From NCBI RefSeq assembly GCF_001632365.1, contig NW_024468557.1, positions 87,274-151,273 of the forward strand: a stretch of DNA of 64,000 nt, given 5' to 3'. Of this stretch, positions 10,884-23,138 are shown one piece after another (the first letter of the stretch is position 1; every line of letters begins with the position of its first letter). The translations under genes and the position numbers were made by a program. The notes under the pieces were generated by a model. The model searched no databases, was not told the origin of the DNA, and saw only the letters and a list, made by a program, of their open reading frames with translations. Source of the stretch: Laetiporus sulphureus 93-53. Taxonomy: Eukaryota > Basidiomycota > Agaricomycetes > Polyporales > Laetiporaceae.

Positions 10884-13098
10884 TCAGTGAGATAGAGGCT
10901 TTTCCTTGATAAACACCGAGCACAACACCGTGATGCCTGCGAGAACGACGGAAAACCACAGCGCTGCTTGTACGCCGTCCTTATAGGAGCGCACGACTGC
11001 TGCACGGGCAGCGGGTCCGAGCTCGTCGATATAGCTAAGTGATTCCCTCACTCGTCTAATGATCTGCATAGACAACGAGGAATGTACAAGTCAGGTGGGC
11101 ACGGAATATGACGCCTTAGCGAGCGTACCTCCTCTACATCTGCTCCCGTTAGCCGCTCGTGTAGACGCACACGGAGCGTATCCTGGAAGAGCGTTGTACC
11201 AACCGATAGGACAACTACTGAACCAAGTGTGCGGAACAGATACGACACTACCGTATACGTCAGACTCGATATACGGTGATAGCTTGAGCATTTATGAGAA
11301 TGCTCACCAGCGGTCGCAATAGCCTGATTCTCAGGCCCAGCATTGGCAATAAGAGCGATGAGAGTCGTAGTAAGACCCGCCCCTGAAGATTTGATGCGTC
11401 TTAGCGGATTGGCCAAGGCAGAAGTATTTAGAAGCTCACATCCTCCCAGGGACATCAATGCCAAACCTGACATGCAACAATTATTGGAATGCACGACTGC
11501 CCACTGAAGAAAATCTCACCAATACCAAGCCCGGCCATAGTGAACATCAGTGGTCCGGTGACGTCCGCAATGATTGCGATGCCACAGAACGATAGGGTAT
11601 AAACGAGTACTGTCAGCCAGTAGTACTTTCCGGTAGCCTTCATGATCAAGCCGCTTGTGATACTCCCAATCGCTCCTCCGAGCACGTTCGGCAGAAGGGC
11701 CAAGCCCACCTGCGCGGGTTTCAGCCCCTGTACCGCTTGGAGGTACAAAGACACATGGAATATGATCGTCATATTTGCACCAATCAAGAAGAAGTTGCAT
11801 AGATAACTCGCGATCAGTGTGCGATTGAGAATGATGTGCTTCGGTGCGAACGGTTCGCGCGCGATGAACCATTCAATGACGAGAAATGCACCAAATAGCA
11901 AGGAGAATGCTGCGAAGCATGCAATGGTTAATCGATCCTTCCAGGCGACATTGCCACCTCGGTCAAGACCAAGGAGCAGAGCAAAGACGGAGAAGACGAG
12001 CGTGATTGCTCCTGCAAAATCGACGCGTTTGAGTTTCCCGATAAAGTCGCTGTTGTCGACTTTAGGAAGGTGCAGACCAAACGCGACGGAGCTGATGGCG
12101 AAGACCGTCATGGGCACTTGAATAAGAAACGCCCTTGTACAATTTTCTCAGTACTTGGTGTCAAAGTCGTGCATTCAAGGCTCACCATCTCCAGCCGATA
12201 GTGTCCGCCAATATGCCACCAAGTGGAGCGCCAACAGCTTGTCCAGATGCAAAGACGATGTTTGCCACACCTTGCCAAGTACCCCGGCTCCGCAACGGTA
12301 CCACATCGGACATGATGATCACGCCTACGCTGAGGAGCAATGTGAGCGACGAGATAAGCATTAGGTACACGTTTGACTTACGTGTTTATACCTCCACCAC
12401 CCATTCCTGCCAGTGCGCGTGCCGCTATGAGCGAGTTCATATCAATCGCGACACCACAGAGAAAGCTGCCGATCGCAAAGACGCAGAGTGCGAATATTAA
12501 GCACGACTTCCTGCCGAAGATGTCGCTCAACTACAAGGCAATTAGCACACTGTTAAAGGTGCGCCACGAATATTTCACCTTGCCGTACAATGGCCTGTTG
12601 GAGGTAATTAGACATACAATCATCAAGTGACTGGAAGGCCGGTCCAACAACATACTGAAAGCTTGTCATCGTGAGCATGTATCCTGTAGCAATCCAGCTC
12701 GTATTCTCCAAACGTTCGAACTGGCTGCCAATAGCCGCATAGGTTGACGCAACGATAGTGGTATCCATTGCGATAAGAAATATGCCCAGCATCATTGGTA
12801 CAATCTGAAAACGAAGGGAAATATACATGAGACGTTCTATCACAAGCAAGCTGCAGCGCAGGAGAGCAGAACGGCTGCGATGACCTGAGGTTATCTCAAG
12901 TATACAACTTGCCTGTCCTGCTCATAATGCGGCTACTACTGGAGTTAAAGTACGCACCACAGCAATAACCGATACCTGAGGCTTCACGTCCTCGTCCTGG
13001 CTCCTCTGTGTCACTGCATCCGCTTCATCGTTCGCACATGAAGTCTCTTGGGGGCCGTCACGTAGCAAAGGGGTCTCTTCATCGACCGCTACAGTCAT
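10884..13098 (-). CDS. MFS transporter, DHA2 drug/basic amino acid family
   Basis: It starts at ATG 13098 (MTVAVDEETPLLRD) with a short acidic cytosolic tail, then several exons. TM1 contains the DHA2 motif AMDTTIVAST, and the TM2-3 loop has LSDIFGRKS (MFS motif A: GxLaDrxGrk). Later come SLIAARALAGMGGGG, then VVPLRSRGTWQG and GQAVGAPLGGILAD (antiporter motif C region). The last helix ends in a basic tail, FIKEKPLSH. The family has 14 membrane segments and works as a proton antiporter; fungal relatives include vacuolar basic amino acid transporters (VBA) and toxin or drug exporters. The EETPLL near the start resembles an acidic dileucine vacuolar sorting signal, which favours the VBA branch; this is inference. 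All exons look open, with no sign of decay. Confidence 0.85.
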
Positions 13099-14026
13099 TT
13101 TTTGCAGTGTACCAGGATGAAGACCAGCACTAAATAGCACGTCGAGAACAGAGTAAGGAGGCAACCATTGAATGTGCTTACCCCTTCGCCCTCACAAGAT
13201 TATCGTGGAGACGATAAGAGCAAGACCGAATATCTCGGCCCGCTCTTAGGCTTCATATATGCGTGGGTCACGGTTGAGTCAGGGTTTGCGACTATTGCGC
13301 CATTCTGCGTTGTCCACGGCAATGAGTCATTTGTAGACGAAGCAGAGAAAGTTGAGGATATCGAGCAAGTACTGCCTTCATCGTGGTCTGGTACCTTCCG
13401 AGCGCAAGCGCATCAAGATCCTCTCGCACATCGCGCCAGTTCAGAAGACTCGACCGAAATTCTATCATCAAATCATGTACCGGGCATATGCACCCGCATG
13501 CACCGGGCCATAGCTCCATCGTATGAATTGCATGGGAAATGGAGAAACGCCCGCCATCCGCTCAACACAATCCGCCCGTCAGGACAAGACTTCAACATGA
13601 CGAGCTCTCAAAGTTTGCAACGCCTACAGCATTAACCACGAAGTGCAATTCCCCATGCGCTACTCAAATTCGGCTCAAAGTACATCGCTACTTCTGAGCT
13701 CGCGTTGATCAGAGGAGCGACTGTCTACTTCTGTTGAGCAACACTTGGAATGCGTCCTCCAAGGTTACAATTGATTACGTCCAAGTGCTGTCGGTAAGGA
13801 AATATTCGCGGCTGCAAGCGTGAATGTTGTAAAGGGGACGGGGGATGCGGACCAAGACGCTTGCTCGGTGCTGCACCCGCCGGCTACTGGCGGATTGCCG
13901 ATGGGAGGATGCAGGTTGTAGCCTGGTCCGAATGGTTAGCGTAAATCGACTTGTCCGGTCGTACCGGGAGTGAATAGAAGCCACGGTCCTACATCTACCT
14001 ACATCCATATGCGATAGGTCCATATA
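13099..14026. other. Intergenic region
   Basis: It covers the transporter promoter and the 3' flank of SED5. An open stretch at 13168-13635 lacks an ATG at its beginning and resembles no protein. Confidence 0.5.
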
Positions 14027-15389
14027 TCATGAAACCAAGATGAAAACGAGGAACTGTATCATCCATCAGCAAATTCTCCAAGCTACGAAGTGCGACGCAA
14101 AAACTTACAAAGACAATGAGTACTCCAAAAACCTTCAGCATTAGCCACCGATTACTTGATATGCTGGCATAGTATTTGAGCAGTTCCCGCTGCGCACCGC
14201 TCACGTTGGACGCGATGTCCACTGTATCCGCGTCTATCCGCTGCACTGTCTCTCGCTGCTCCGCTACCATCTGTGCCAGTTGTGTGAATATTTGCCCGAG
14301 TTCGGCGATGGTGGCCTCGATGGACTCGATTGCTGTGGACCGGGATTGAATGTAATTGTCCTGAAAAATAAGACAGAATCAGCCTTCGCCGACAACAGAA
14401 TAGAAACATATGCGATGCACCTGCTGCTCAACCAGCTGCATTTGCATGAACGCGTCCCCCTTAGCCGTGCTTCCCTCCTCAGCTGCTCCAAGATCCAATG
14501 CCAATATGTCGCCATTGGGTTGGGGAGTTGCGCGTCCTTTACCCTTGACATCGTAGCGGGATGCCACGGCTGAGCCGTCACCCATCGGATCCTGTCGTTG
14601 CGCGTTGCCAAACAGGAGAGAATCTGGACGAAAGAGATGTGAATACAATGGTCGAAGGGGCAATGCAATAAGGCCAACTTGAAGGCGCTTGGCTCGCAGC
14701 AGCAGTTGTGGAGTGCATAAACTGTTCTGTTCGGTCCTTGGACTCCTTCATGTTCTGACGGATCCATGAGCGTCTCGGCGAGCACCCTAGAACGACTCAA
14801 CACACCTGTGTCCTGATCTCGAGCACGTCCTTGAATGTGATACTCGTGTCTGCGAGCTTGCTCTGCAGCAGCATCACCACATTGTGGTTGTGCTCCTCCA
14901 GCTGCTTTCCTTCCGGAGACTTTGACGCGCCTTGGGCATCGCGCTGCTTCAGCTGTGACTGTAAGGATGCAATCTGCTTGTTGATGTTCGCAATGTCTTG
15001 TTTGATTATATACGTGAGCTCCTGAAAACGAACTGAGGCATTGCGGACGAGATAAGGTGAATCTTCGAGAAGCGACATACGCTAATTTCCACAGGTCTGT
15101 CGTCAAAAAGTGTCTTCCTTTTCGCCACTGGTGCCCGTTGAGCAACATGATGGTGGGTGTGGCGAGGACCTTACTTACGCTGTGCCAGCTTCCCCAGCTT
15201 GACGGTCATATTACTGATATCCTTCGCAATAGCAGCCGCTGTCCGACTAAATTCGGACTTGCTCTCCGCACTTCTCTGCTGCAGAAGCAACCTTTGTTTC
15301 GCTTCCACACCGCGTTGCGGGAGTGATGAGCGATTTCGTATAGACTCCACGCATGCTCGAAATTCGTTCGTGCGGTCTTGCACTGGCAT
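14027..15389 (-). CDS. SED5: Syntaxin-5 / Sed5 Qa-SNARE
   Basis: Starting MPVQDRTNEFRACVESI, it matches the Sed5/syntaxin-5 N-terminal peptide that binds the SM protein Sly1. Exons that follow encode the Habc bundle (SEFSRTAAAIAKDISNM, ELTYIIKQDIANINKQIASL), a variable linker (VKGKGRATPQPNG) and the SNARE motif through IFTQLAQMVAEQRETVQRID with its central Gln. A C-terminal anchor (NRWLMLKVFGVLIVF) follows. A last intron (GTAAGT..GATACAG) joins FLVFILVS and TGA 14027-14029, completing the membrane anchor. The protein drives ER-to-Golgi and intra-Golgi fusion. At least six exons. One of several Golgi-trafficking genes in this window. Confidence 0.9.
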
Positions 15390-15912
15390 TGACGGGCAGA
15401 AATAAGGATACAGTTAAATTATTGGTATCGCCGGTTGCACGAAGTGCACGCAAAGGATGCAAAGGAATGGAGGGAAAGTTAGAGTTAGGTGGCGGTTGTA
15501 AGTCGCGGTGCGGCGGGTAACAGCGCAGTGGACGTGTCGCAGGCGCCCATGATGCGGCGGCCACTTGGTGCGCGTCTCACGTGCCGTAGCAAATGCAGTT
15601 CTACTCAGTTCTACTACTTACTGCTTTCATCTCGTCCTCCGCCGGATCTCGTACGGAGGAGAATTTATGTGCACGTCCTCTCCAGGACCTCTTACCACGT
15701 CGTAGATGGGCAGGAGTGACGTTCTACGCACGTCGTACACAAGCTATTAGCTTCGAGAACGATATATATCGACATAACATTTATACAAGCGTTCGCGAAA
15801 AGATGAGTGAAAGGAAGCTATCATCTAGCAGCCCGAGACATTTGCAAGCATTGTCCACCAAGAAACCAGAAAAAAGGAGCAAGAGTGATGAACCCACGTG
15901 GGATTTTGTCAA
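15390..15912. other. Intergenic region
   Basis: SED5 promoter and 3' flank of the F-box/YccV gene. No gene recognised. Confidence 0.5.
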
Positions 15913-18114
15913 CTAATAATATCGCAGCGGCCTAATCACCGGCTTTCCCTTGTCCGCCATGCCCGTTGCAATCCACAACGCTCCCGCGCTGTCATCTTCG
16001 GGAAAGAGTGTCTGCAGCTCCTCGCTAGGTAGCAACCTCCCGCGGTGCTGCGACTCATTCATTTCGACGTCCTCGAAAAACCGCCCGAATATCGTCCGGC
16101 TTTCGAACATGCACCGCGCGATGCTTCTGTCGAGTCGTACAGGCGTCAGATCGCTCTCAGCTACATCTAGATGACACAAATATTAGCAAAGAGAAGGAAG
16201 ACAAAAGTGAGCTGCTGACATCCTTTGGCTCCATTGATGGTGATAATCCAGTAGAAGGGCTGTTCCCAGTTATTGCCGAAGCGTTGTACCTCCATTGCAG
16301 AAGTAAGATCTTCTTTGGCGAGATACATAGGCTAGTGAGTGGAATGGTCATTTGAGGGAACAACAAGATTACAAGGACGTCACTTACGTGCCACCCAATG
16401 ATACACCCCACATACTTATACCGCACGTGCTGCACGACCAAACCAACGAAGAACGTCACGTTTGAATACTGCGAGCGCGGCCACAACGTCTTCGCAAACT
16501 CGTCATCCGACCTCACGAGCTCCGTGCAGCGCTTTTCCAAGTACGCCTGCTTCTCAGGCACCAGCGCGGGGCATACCACGTCCGTCAGTACCACCAGTGC
16601 GTCCAATGGTTTCGAATCCAGCGTATACGGCCAGATTTCATTGCCACGCGAGTGCAGCAGGAAGATACAGGACGCCCCGTAGCTGCACCACGCCAAGCGC
16701 TCGCTAAAAGGACTTGTCGAATCCAGCTGGTTCCGGTGCACCGACATGATATTCATCGCAGCGCGGCGCAAAGTTGCACCCACTCGACATGGACGGACGA
16801 GGTCCGGGGACGCGTCGGCAGGGAGTCCGACTTCGAGCAGCATGCTTGGCGGGTCCCAGCTATGAAAAACGTACGGAGAAGTATTGTTACAGAGGTCAAA
16901 GAGCAGCTCGCCCATTCGTGAGTCGGGAGGGGTGATGTGACATAGGACCTTGCCAGGGCAGTCTGTCGGCGCGGCTCGAATGCCGAGTCTTTGACAGATT
17001 GACACGAAGATGTACATCAAAGACATTGGAATAGTTCTCCGTGGACCCTCACCCATCAGAGAATGAGGAAATTGGTTGATCAAATTGTAGAAGTCATGTC
17101 CTGCAAGTTAACGATCAGTTTCCCAGGATGAAATGAAGGGCTCTAACCTGCCTTCAGCGTTGCCACAACCTAGATCCCAAAGGATACCACGTATTCGGAC
17201 ACACAGGCCGCTCAGGTCATATGCGGGGCTCTGTGAGTTTAATTCAAATCCTTCGTCAGACAGCACTCTCCGACAACGATTCGCCAGCTGACAGAGCCAC
17301 ACAGGTATCTGTATGTGCTCTTTTTAAGACAAATCGCATGCACCATAATCGCGCAAACACTCACCCTTCTTGGGGACTTATCGAAGAACGCAGAAAGGCC
17401 CGCCAAAGCGTCCTCGAACGGAATCGCATCTTCATCTTCACTATAACAAAAGAGCCGTGTCCACAGCTGCAGGGTGTGATGCCGAGCGATGACACCCATT
17501 ACCGCCCTCGCCCAGTATCGTCTTGGCAACGCATGTGGCACCTCCCAGTTCATGTCGGCCTCGATGTCCGCATCGCTTGCTGGACGGAAATATGCCGGCA
17601 GTGGCAACTCTGCCTCAACCTCCAGCGCATCCCATGCATCAAACGAGTACTTTCTCACAAACTCTCTTGCCTTCACGTGCCGGCCTTGCAGCTGCAACCT
17701 GATCTCGTCCACCAGCGCGAGTGCCCGGCGGTCGATCTCTCTCCTCATGACGTAGAGCTTTTGCCAGTTGTCACCCACCGCAACGCGCCGTTTGGCCTCG
17801 TGCTCTTCGACGCATTCGGTGTAACGTGTGCGATAGTGCGGTTCCCAAAGTCCCGGATGGAGCGCGGCATCTCGCAGGGCAGAATTGGCAGAAAGGCATG
17901 CAACGAGCGTCTTCACGCTCTCATCGGCGAGATCCTTTGCCGCTGGGAGAAAACTGAGAATGTGGGCGTAGACCTCGGTGGGGAGCCAGGGCCGGCTCAT
18001 ACCGCTGGCCCTACCCTCGGCAGAGCTCATCCTAGACTGAAACTGTGGGCGAGGCTCTGGCAGGTCGTCGCCGCAGAGATCTGGCACAGCAAACGAAACC
18101 GAACGGGGGAACAT
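15913..18114 (-). CDS. F-box / SirB1 transglutaminase-like / YccV protein (FBXO21-like)
   Basis: Three domains appear in the order known from FBXO21. Residues about 40-90 form an F-box (RPWLPTEVYAHILSFLPAAK), which would recruit Skp1-Cullin. The middle (LSDEGFELNS..., GILWDLGCGN, then RRTIPMSLMYIFVSICQRLG and CPGKVLCHI) is a SirB1/Transglut_core2 domain. The C-terminal part (YKYVGCIIGWH, then a short intron, QPFYWIIT..G, then VAESDLTPVRLD) is a YccV/hemimethylated-DNA-binding-like domain. The role by family is substrate receptor of an SCF ubiquitin ligase. About five exons, including the last at 16179-15913. A downstream Met (residue 29) could also serve as the start. The conserved catalytic Cys of transglutaminases is not expected to be active in this class. 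Confidence 0.85.
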
Positions 18115-18889
18115 GGGAGGACTAGAGGCAAGTAGCCGGGCTATGATAAGGGCGGCAGCTGGCCCGTTTGCACGTACGCTGTCGTGCGCCGCGCGCTAGG
18201 CGGTCATGCCTGGGGCTCGGGGAGTATGGAAGCGGGGGAGTCGACTGTCCCCATGCGAGTGCGGAAATACGCGCCAGACGCAAAGCGGGAAGTGGGTTGG
18301 CTTGTGCAGCAGGCGGTGGGGAATCAGAGCATGATGAACGCCGTCAGTTGGGCTTGGACTCTTCTTCATGAGGCCGCCGAGCTTCCCGGGCTGCCTAGGC
18401 GGCTGCATTGTGTTCTTGTCTTCGACATCTTGCTGGTATCCGCGTTTGCAAAGTTCGATCGTGCGCAAGCGACGTCGTGGTCGAGCACGATCAGAGGCTC
18501 GTGCGCCAAACATGGCACGCGGCGAGAGTGGGAATTCGCCATGTCAAGCTCAGTGGAAATGGAGATGAATGCCCTATAAATACATAGGAAAGCGAAGCAT
18601 ACATAGCAATGCTAGGTATCGTTGCAGCTCCTAGACAACAGAATTCTAATAGCTACCAATGGTCCATGTCATGTGCCGGAGCAAGCCATAATCTGAGTAA
18701 CACCAGTCGAAGCAACTTTGTCGAGTGCCAGTCCATAGAAGGGTAATTCGATTCCCTCCGTGCGACATACGCACACATCGAGGGGGTAATTGTGAATGAG
18801 ACAATGTCCATTGAGATTCATCACCATCGCGTTCAGGGTATTCGTCAGACAGTCCAAACACCGCTTCCCGAGGCCACGAAGATGCACTA
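18115..18889. other. Intergenic region
   Basis: It is the promoter of the F-box gene plus the 3' flank of the fucosyltransferase-like gene. A 131-codon open stretch at 18184-18579 has no ATG start and no recognisable domain. Confidence 0.5.
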
Positions 18890-20777
18890 TCAATGTGCAT
18901 CTGCATCCTTTAATCCCCACTTGACAATCCGCGTCGCACCATCTTGCCAATCGGCCACACGCCGACGTGACAATGTCGAGTATGTCGATCTGTCGTTGGC
19001 CACAAAGCCCATGGCGCTAGACTGGATCACAGCATCTAGAATGACGGGGTACCTACGGTCACAAATGAATCAGCATCCAATGCATCAAGATGCAGGCAAA
19101 ATGCACGAGTGCAAACACTTACCACTTCCCATACTGACTAGCAGTCTCCCACGCATCATGATCAATCCTCACCCACCCCATCGCCGCCACCTCTTCCCAC
19201 CACGCCGGGTCAGACTCATCGCTCGTCATGATGACCCTCGTGTCCGGAATCTCTATGCCCTTTCGCACCCGCAACTCATCCTGCACCTCCCGTACGCGCC
19301 GCGTGATCACCTCGATCGACGCGAAACAATCCGGATCACCTTCATAGCAGTAGTTCTTGAAGTCGCCGTGCCGCTGGTGGATGGCAATGTACTGCGGCGG
19401 AAGATCGGTCAATACAGGCGGCCGCGCTGCGGCAACGTCGATGGAACTTACAGGTGGCACTTCCGCATCCTCAGGCAGGCCAAATGCATAGAGAACGTAT
19501 GCGTCCGCGAGATTCTGCATGTCTTGGGTCCAGTGCATATGCGTGCCTACGAACCTCCATGCCGGAGAGTAGTCGTATTCGTACTCGTATGTCTACGGTA
19601 GCACGTCATATTCCATCATTACAGTCCCCATCATCCGAAGAATGACATCCATACCTGCGTCGCGCATAGATAATACAGATAGTCGAAGCAGAGCAGCTGC
19701 TCATCCGGGGGCAGGCTCACTTGGTGCTGGGGCGAGGGAAGCGGCACGCCCAAGTTCCTCTCACGCTCTTCGGGAAAAGATAGCCGCGCAAGCGTCCAGA
19801 ACGTAGTATGCTGATCATGCTCATAGTTCGATATGAGCTTCACCCAATCCGGAGTTTTGGTATACGAGACGTCTGCCCAGCACTGTCAGGCCGATTACAC
19901 ATCGGAGGAACGAACTATGAGCTCACCAAGCGCAAGCCAGCCCGGTACCGCGCTGCCCCTGGGGAAGTGCTCACGGTACTGAACGGACTCCCACACGTTC
20001 CAGCAGCCGATATCCTCCACCTCGGGCTCGGACAGGTCCTTCACGTCGCGCCATTCGACGATGTCGATCCCTGACTCGCGGATGAACCGCGGAACGTCAA
20101 ACACGTCACCCCACGCGATCGTCCCTGCGTCACCGCCAATGTGCGACGGTGTGAACATGGGCAAGAGCGGCACTCGGCCAGTGATTACGCCGAGGTAGAT
20201 CAGGTTAGCGTACGTTATGACGTCGTTCGCTACGATCGTCAATAGTTTTGGTTATGAGGAAGGATAGAGAGGCAACGGAGTCAGGTTAGTGATAGTCACA
20301 GACGAGAAAGCGTAGATACGCACTCCATCCGGCTGATACCCAGGATGTGATGTACTTGGTGTCGTTGCGTAAGTTGTCGCGGAAGCGAGACGTCGGAGGG
20401 CCCAACACGTATGGTGAATATGCGTTCTCCGATTCTGGCTCAGGAACGTCCACCTCGACGTCGAGAGGACTTGACGTAACGTAGTCATTCTCGCCCAAAT
20501 TAGTGTAGGTATCTGGCTCGGCAACGGCCTGTAAGGGATGTAACTGCTGCCTGAGGATCGCTGTGATCCCGAAAACAATGAGCGACAAGGCAGAGAGCGA
20601 CGCGAAAGCGACAAGGACGCGGCGGCGGGTGCCGACGAGCAGGGAGCGCGGTCTTGCTATATAGAAGGTAGGCGTTTGGGGCGAGTCGGGGTATTCCTTG
20701 AGGAGGGGCACACTGGACTCTGAGCGGTGGTGGCCCCAGTCGTCGCGCCGACTCTCAACGTCGAACTTCGCCGCCAT
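18890..20777 (-). CDS. O-fucosyltransferase-like type II membrane protein
   Basis: From ATG 20777 (MAAKFDVESRRDDWGHH) a cytosolic tail leads to one membrane anchor (RVLVAFASLSALSLIVFGIT) at about residues 55-80, the layout of a Golgi type II glycosyltransferase. The lumenal part has SAGWS then NDVITYANLIYLGVITGRV, a pattern like the nucleotide-binding start of the GDP-fucose O-fucosyltransferase fold. Later YIAIHQRHGDFKNYC resembles the HxRxGDf peptide of that family, and VIMTSDESDPAWWEEV resembles its TD.s..E motif. The last exon (YPVILDAVIQSSAMGFVAND...) ends at TGA 18890-18892. Five or so exons. The sugar donor and acceptor are inferred. It is divergent from a nucleotide-sugar carrier, which fits a shared pathway. 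The family is widespread but poorly studied in basidiomycetes. Confidence 0.75.
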
Positions 20778-21442
20778 GAGGGGGGGTAGGAAGGAGGGGG
20801 GTGGGAGAGGCGGAGGTAATGATATGGGGCCTCCTCTCCCACCCGCCGGCCGAGTCGCAGGTCCAGCGCTCCCTCGAGTCGAAATGCGATTCCCCCGATC
20901 CAATCTCCCGCTCCCTACGCGTGACGCCCAATTGCCAATTGCTACTCCGGTCACACTCGATCACCCACTGTCACATCGACGCTCCTGCTGCCCCTCCATG
21001 TCCTCGCCGGCACAGGAGCACAGGAGCACTCTTCCAGAGAGCTTCATGGCTAATGGCATCTTCATCAGCGCCGGGAGGACAGGTAGGATTAGTTTTGGCG
21101 CGACCCGTAGGCATATCGATTGCTGAAACCGGCCCGCTCAGTTTCCCCGTCAGGCGGAATGAATTTCGTATGAAAATTCAGAGCGCTCATTGCAGCACTC
21201 CAGTCCCCCAGGAATGTGGACGCCGCGTTCTTTTCGCTTGGCTCGCAAATGACATCGTGTCGCTTCTTCGGCGTCCCTCGCCGCCCGCCCCTCATCCTCA
21301 TGTCAAGCCAGTAACCTTCTCCTATCTCCCGTCCATATTTGAACTTTTTTGGCGTCTTGCAGCTCGCTCCAACATCGCCTGCAGCACATCTTGCTCTCCC
21401 GCTTTCCCGACCATCTCTCGCGAGTGTTTGTAGACGACCGTC
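20778..21442. promoter_or_regulatory. Bidirectional promoter region with CCAAT boxes
   Basis: These 665 bases separate two head-to-head genes. Three CCAAT motifs fall within 40 bases (20900-20904, 20928-20932, 20935-20939), which may bind the fungal HAP/NF-Y complex. This is motif sight only. Confidence 0.4.
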
Positions 21443-23138
21443 ATGGACAGCAAGAACGCAGACCGTTTCCAGCCATGGAAAGTTGCCGCCGTTGTGTCCT
21501 TCTACATGTGCGCCGCCCTGGTGGTAAGTTCACCCGCCGATCATAATGCTCCCTTTCTCAATGTGTGTCGTATATTGTGGCGGCGGCCCTACACCAGATG
21601 GTCTTTGTGTAAGCCTTCCGATATCTGGACGCACCATGACCTCATTTATCTCCGCGCTGCAGGAACAAGGCCGTGCTCAACTCTTCACCTGACCTTCCTC
21701 TCGTCTTCCTTCTCATCCAGCTGATCCTTGCAGTGGTGCTCTTGCATGCCTCTGCACTGATCACGCCGAAGGTTGAGATCCCGAAGCTGAAGCTCGAAAC
21801 CGCGAAGAAACTTATGCCAGTCACCCTGGTTAATGTCATCGGCCTTGTCTTCAACATTCTCTGCCTTCGCGGCGTCGAAGCATCGTTTTTCCAGGTATGT
21901 TCGTGCTGCTCGTCTGTCGCACCGACACTGACATGCTGACAGATTGCGCGTGGTCTTGTCCTCCCACTCACGATCATGGTGTCCTCTGTCCATACGCATA
22001 CCCGTCCGAGTGCACGCGTCGTCCTTGCCGCGTTCGCGGTCACCATGGGATTCTTCCTTGGAGTCGCGCCTTCCTCGTTCTTTTCGCTCTCTCTGCAATC
22101 TCTGCAGTCTCTTCCCTCCGTGCCCGTGCGCACAAGCGGACTCTCCATTCTCTATGGCGTGCTGTCCTCTCTTTTCATCGCCGTACACTCCGTACTCATC
22201 AAGCTCTCCTTGCCGCACGCGGGCAACTCGACCATTCAGCTTGCGTACTGGCAGAATCTGGGCTCTGCATTGTTCCTGTTCCCCGTCATTATCCTTCAGG
22301 GCGAATTCGAGAAGCTGGCGCAACTGGTACACACGCCCTCGTGGAACTGCGAGGTGTTCGTCTGGGGAAGCATCGTCACCGGCGTGTTTGGGTTCTTGCT
22401 CTGCGTCGCGGGCTTGCTGAGCATTAAGGTGACGAGCCCGATCACGCATATGTTCTCTAGCGTACGTGTTGTCCTCCCTCTTTCCGCGGGTCCCATATGC
22501 CCGTATCACCTTCGAGACGAGGTACTGACATTTGCTCTCTCTCACATCACCGGATGCTTTGCCGCATTGTGATGCCAATCCCGGCCCATTGGCGAATGTC
22601 CTCGATAACAGGCTGCACGCTCTGTCATTCAGACTCTGCTTGGCGTCTGGCTCTTTGGTGATCTCCTCACAACGTACGTACCCCTTCTAGCCTGTTGCGG
22701 ACCCGAACATCTGCCTTCCGTTTTCTCATTCCCAGTCTTCTTCTTTATTCCCGTGATGCGGAGCATACGCGGCAGATGTATCTGACAGTCCCCATTGGGT
22801 TGCGAACCGCGTCTAAATGCTGCTTACGCTCGACCTTATTCATCGCTTTGGCCTCCTCATTCCCGCGCTTCACTGATGTTGTTGACGCTTGACGCTCGAA
22901 ATTAAATGCTGATTGCATTGTGTCATCCTACAGGAACCGGGCCGCATCGATCCTCGTCATCATGTTGGGTACGGTTTACTACACCTGGGCAAAGGCTATG
23001 GAAAACGCGCCCCGGCCGATTGCTCCCCGGGACTCCGACCTCGAGGCTTCTCGTGGCCTTGCGAAAGAACAGGAAGGCATGCAGGAAATCATGTTCGACC
23101 TGCAGGGCGACGAGAAAGAGAAAAAGGCGCGCGATTGA
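21443..23138 (+). CDS. Nucleotide-sugar transporter, GDP-fucose transporter-like
   Basis: Starts MDSKNADRFQPWKVAAVVSF and continues through about six exons, giving ten likely membrane helices of the drug/metabolite (triose-phosphate translocator) superfamily. Visible pieces: VNKAVLNSSPDLPLVFLLIQ, LVNVIGLVFNILCLRGVEAS, IARGLVLPLTIMVS, LSILYGVLSSLFIAVHSVLI, AYWQNLGSALFLFPVI, SPITHMFSSAARSVIQTLLG, RAASILVIMLGTVYYTWAK. The CLR(G/N)VE(A/V)SF and SPITHM patterns match SLC35C1-type GDP-fucose transporters of the Golgi. One exon, 21598-21608, is only 11 bases (ATGGTCTTTGT). The C-terminal tail is charged and ends in KEKKARD, a possible dilysine-like ER/Golgi retention signal. The fucosyltransferase-like gene beside it supports the substrate guess, but closely related carriers move other GDP-sugars. 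Confidence 0.8.

Noticed and set aside
13168..13635. 155-codon open frame upstream of the MFS transporter
   Set aside because: It begins with TTG and has no recognisable domain.
14264..15148. 294-codon open frame on the minus strand across SED5
   Set aside because: It is another frame of the SED5 exons and introns. The SED5 frame carries the Habc and SNARE motifs; this one has no recognisable content.
18184..18579. 131-codon open frame between the F-box gene and the fucosyltransferase-like gene
   Set aside because: It opens with GTG, has no known domain and shows no splice-supported extension.
21685..22578. 297-codon open frame on the minus strand opposite the nucleotide-sugar transporter
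   Set aside because: It is an antisense shadow of the GC-rich transporter exons, rich in Arg/Glu/Asp, without domain likeness or splice logic.
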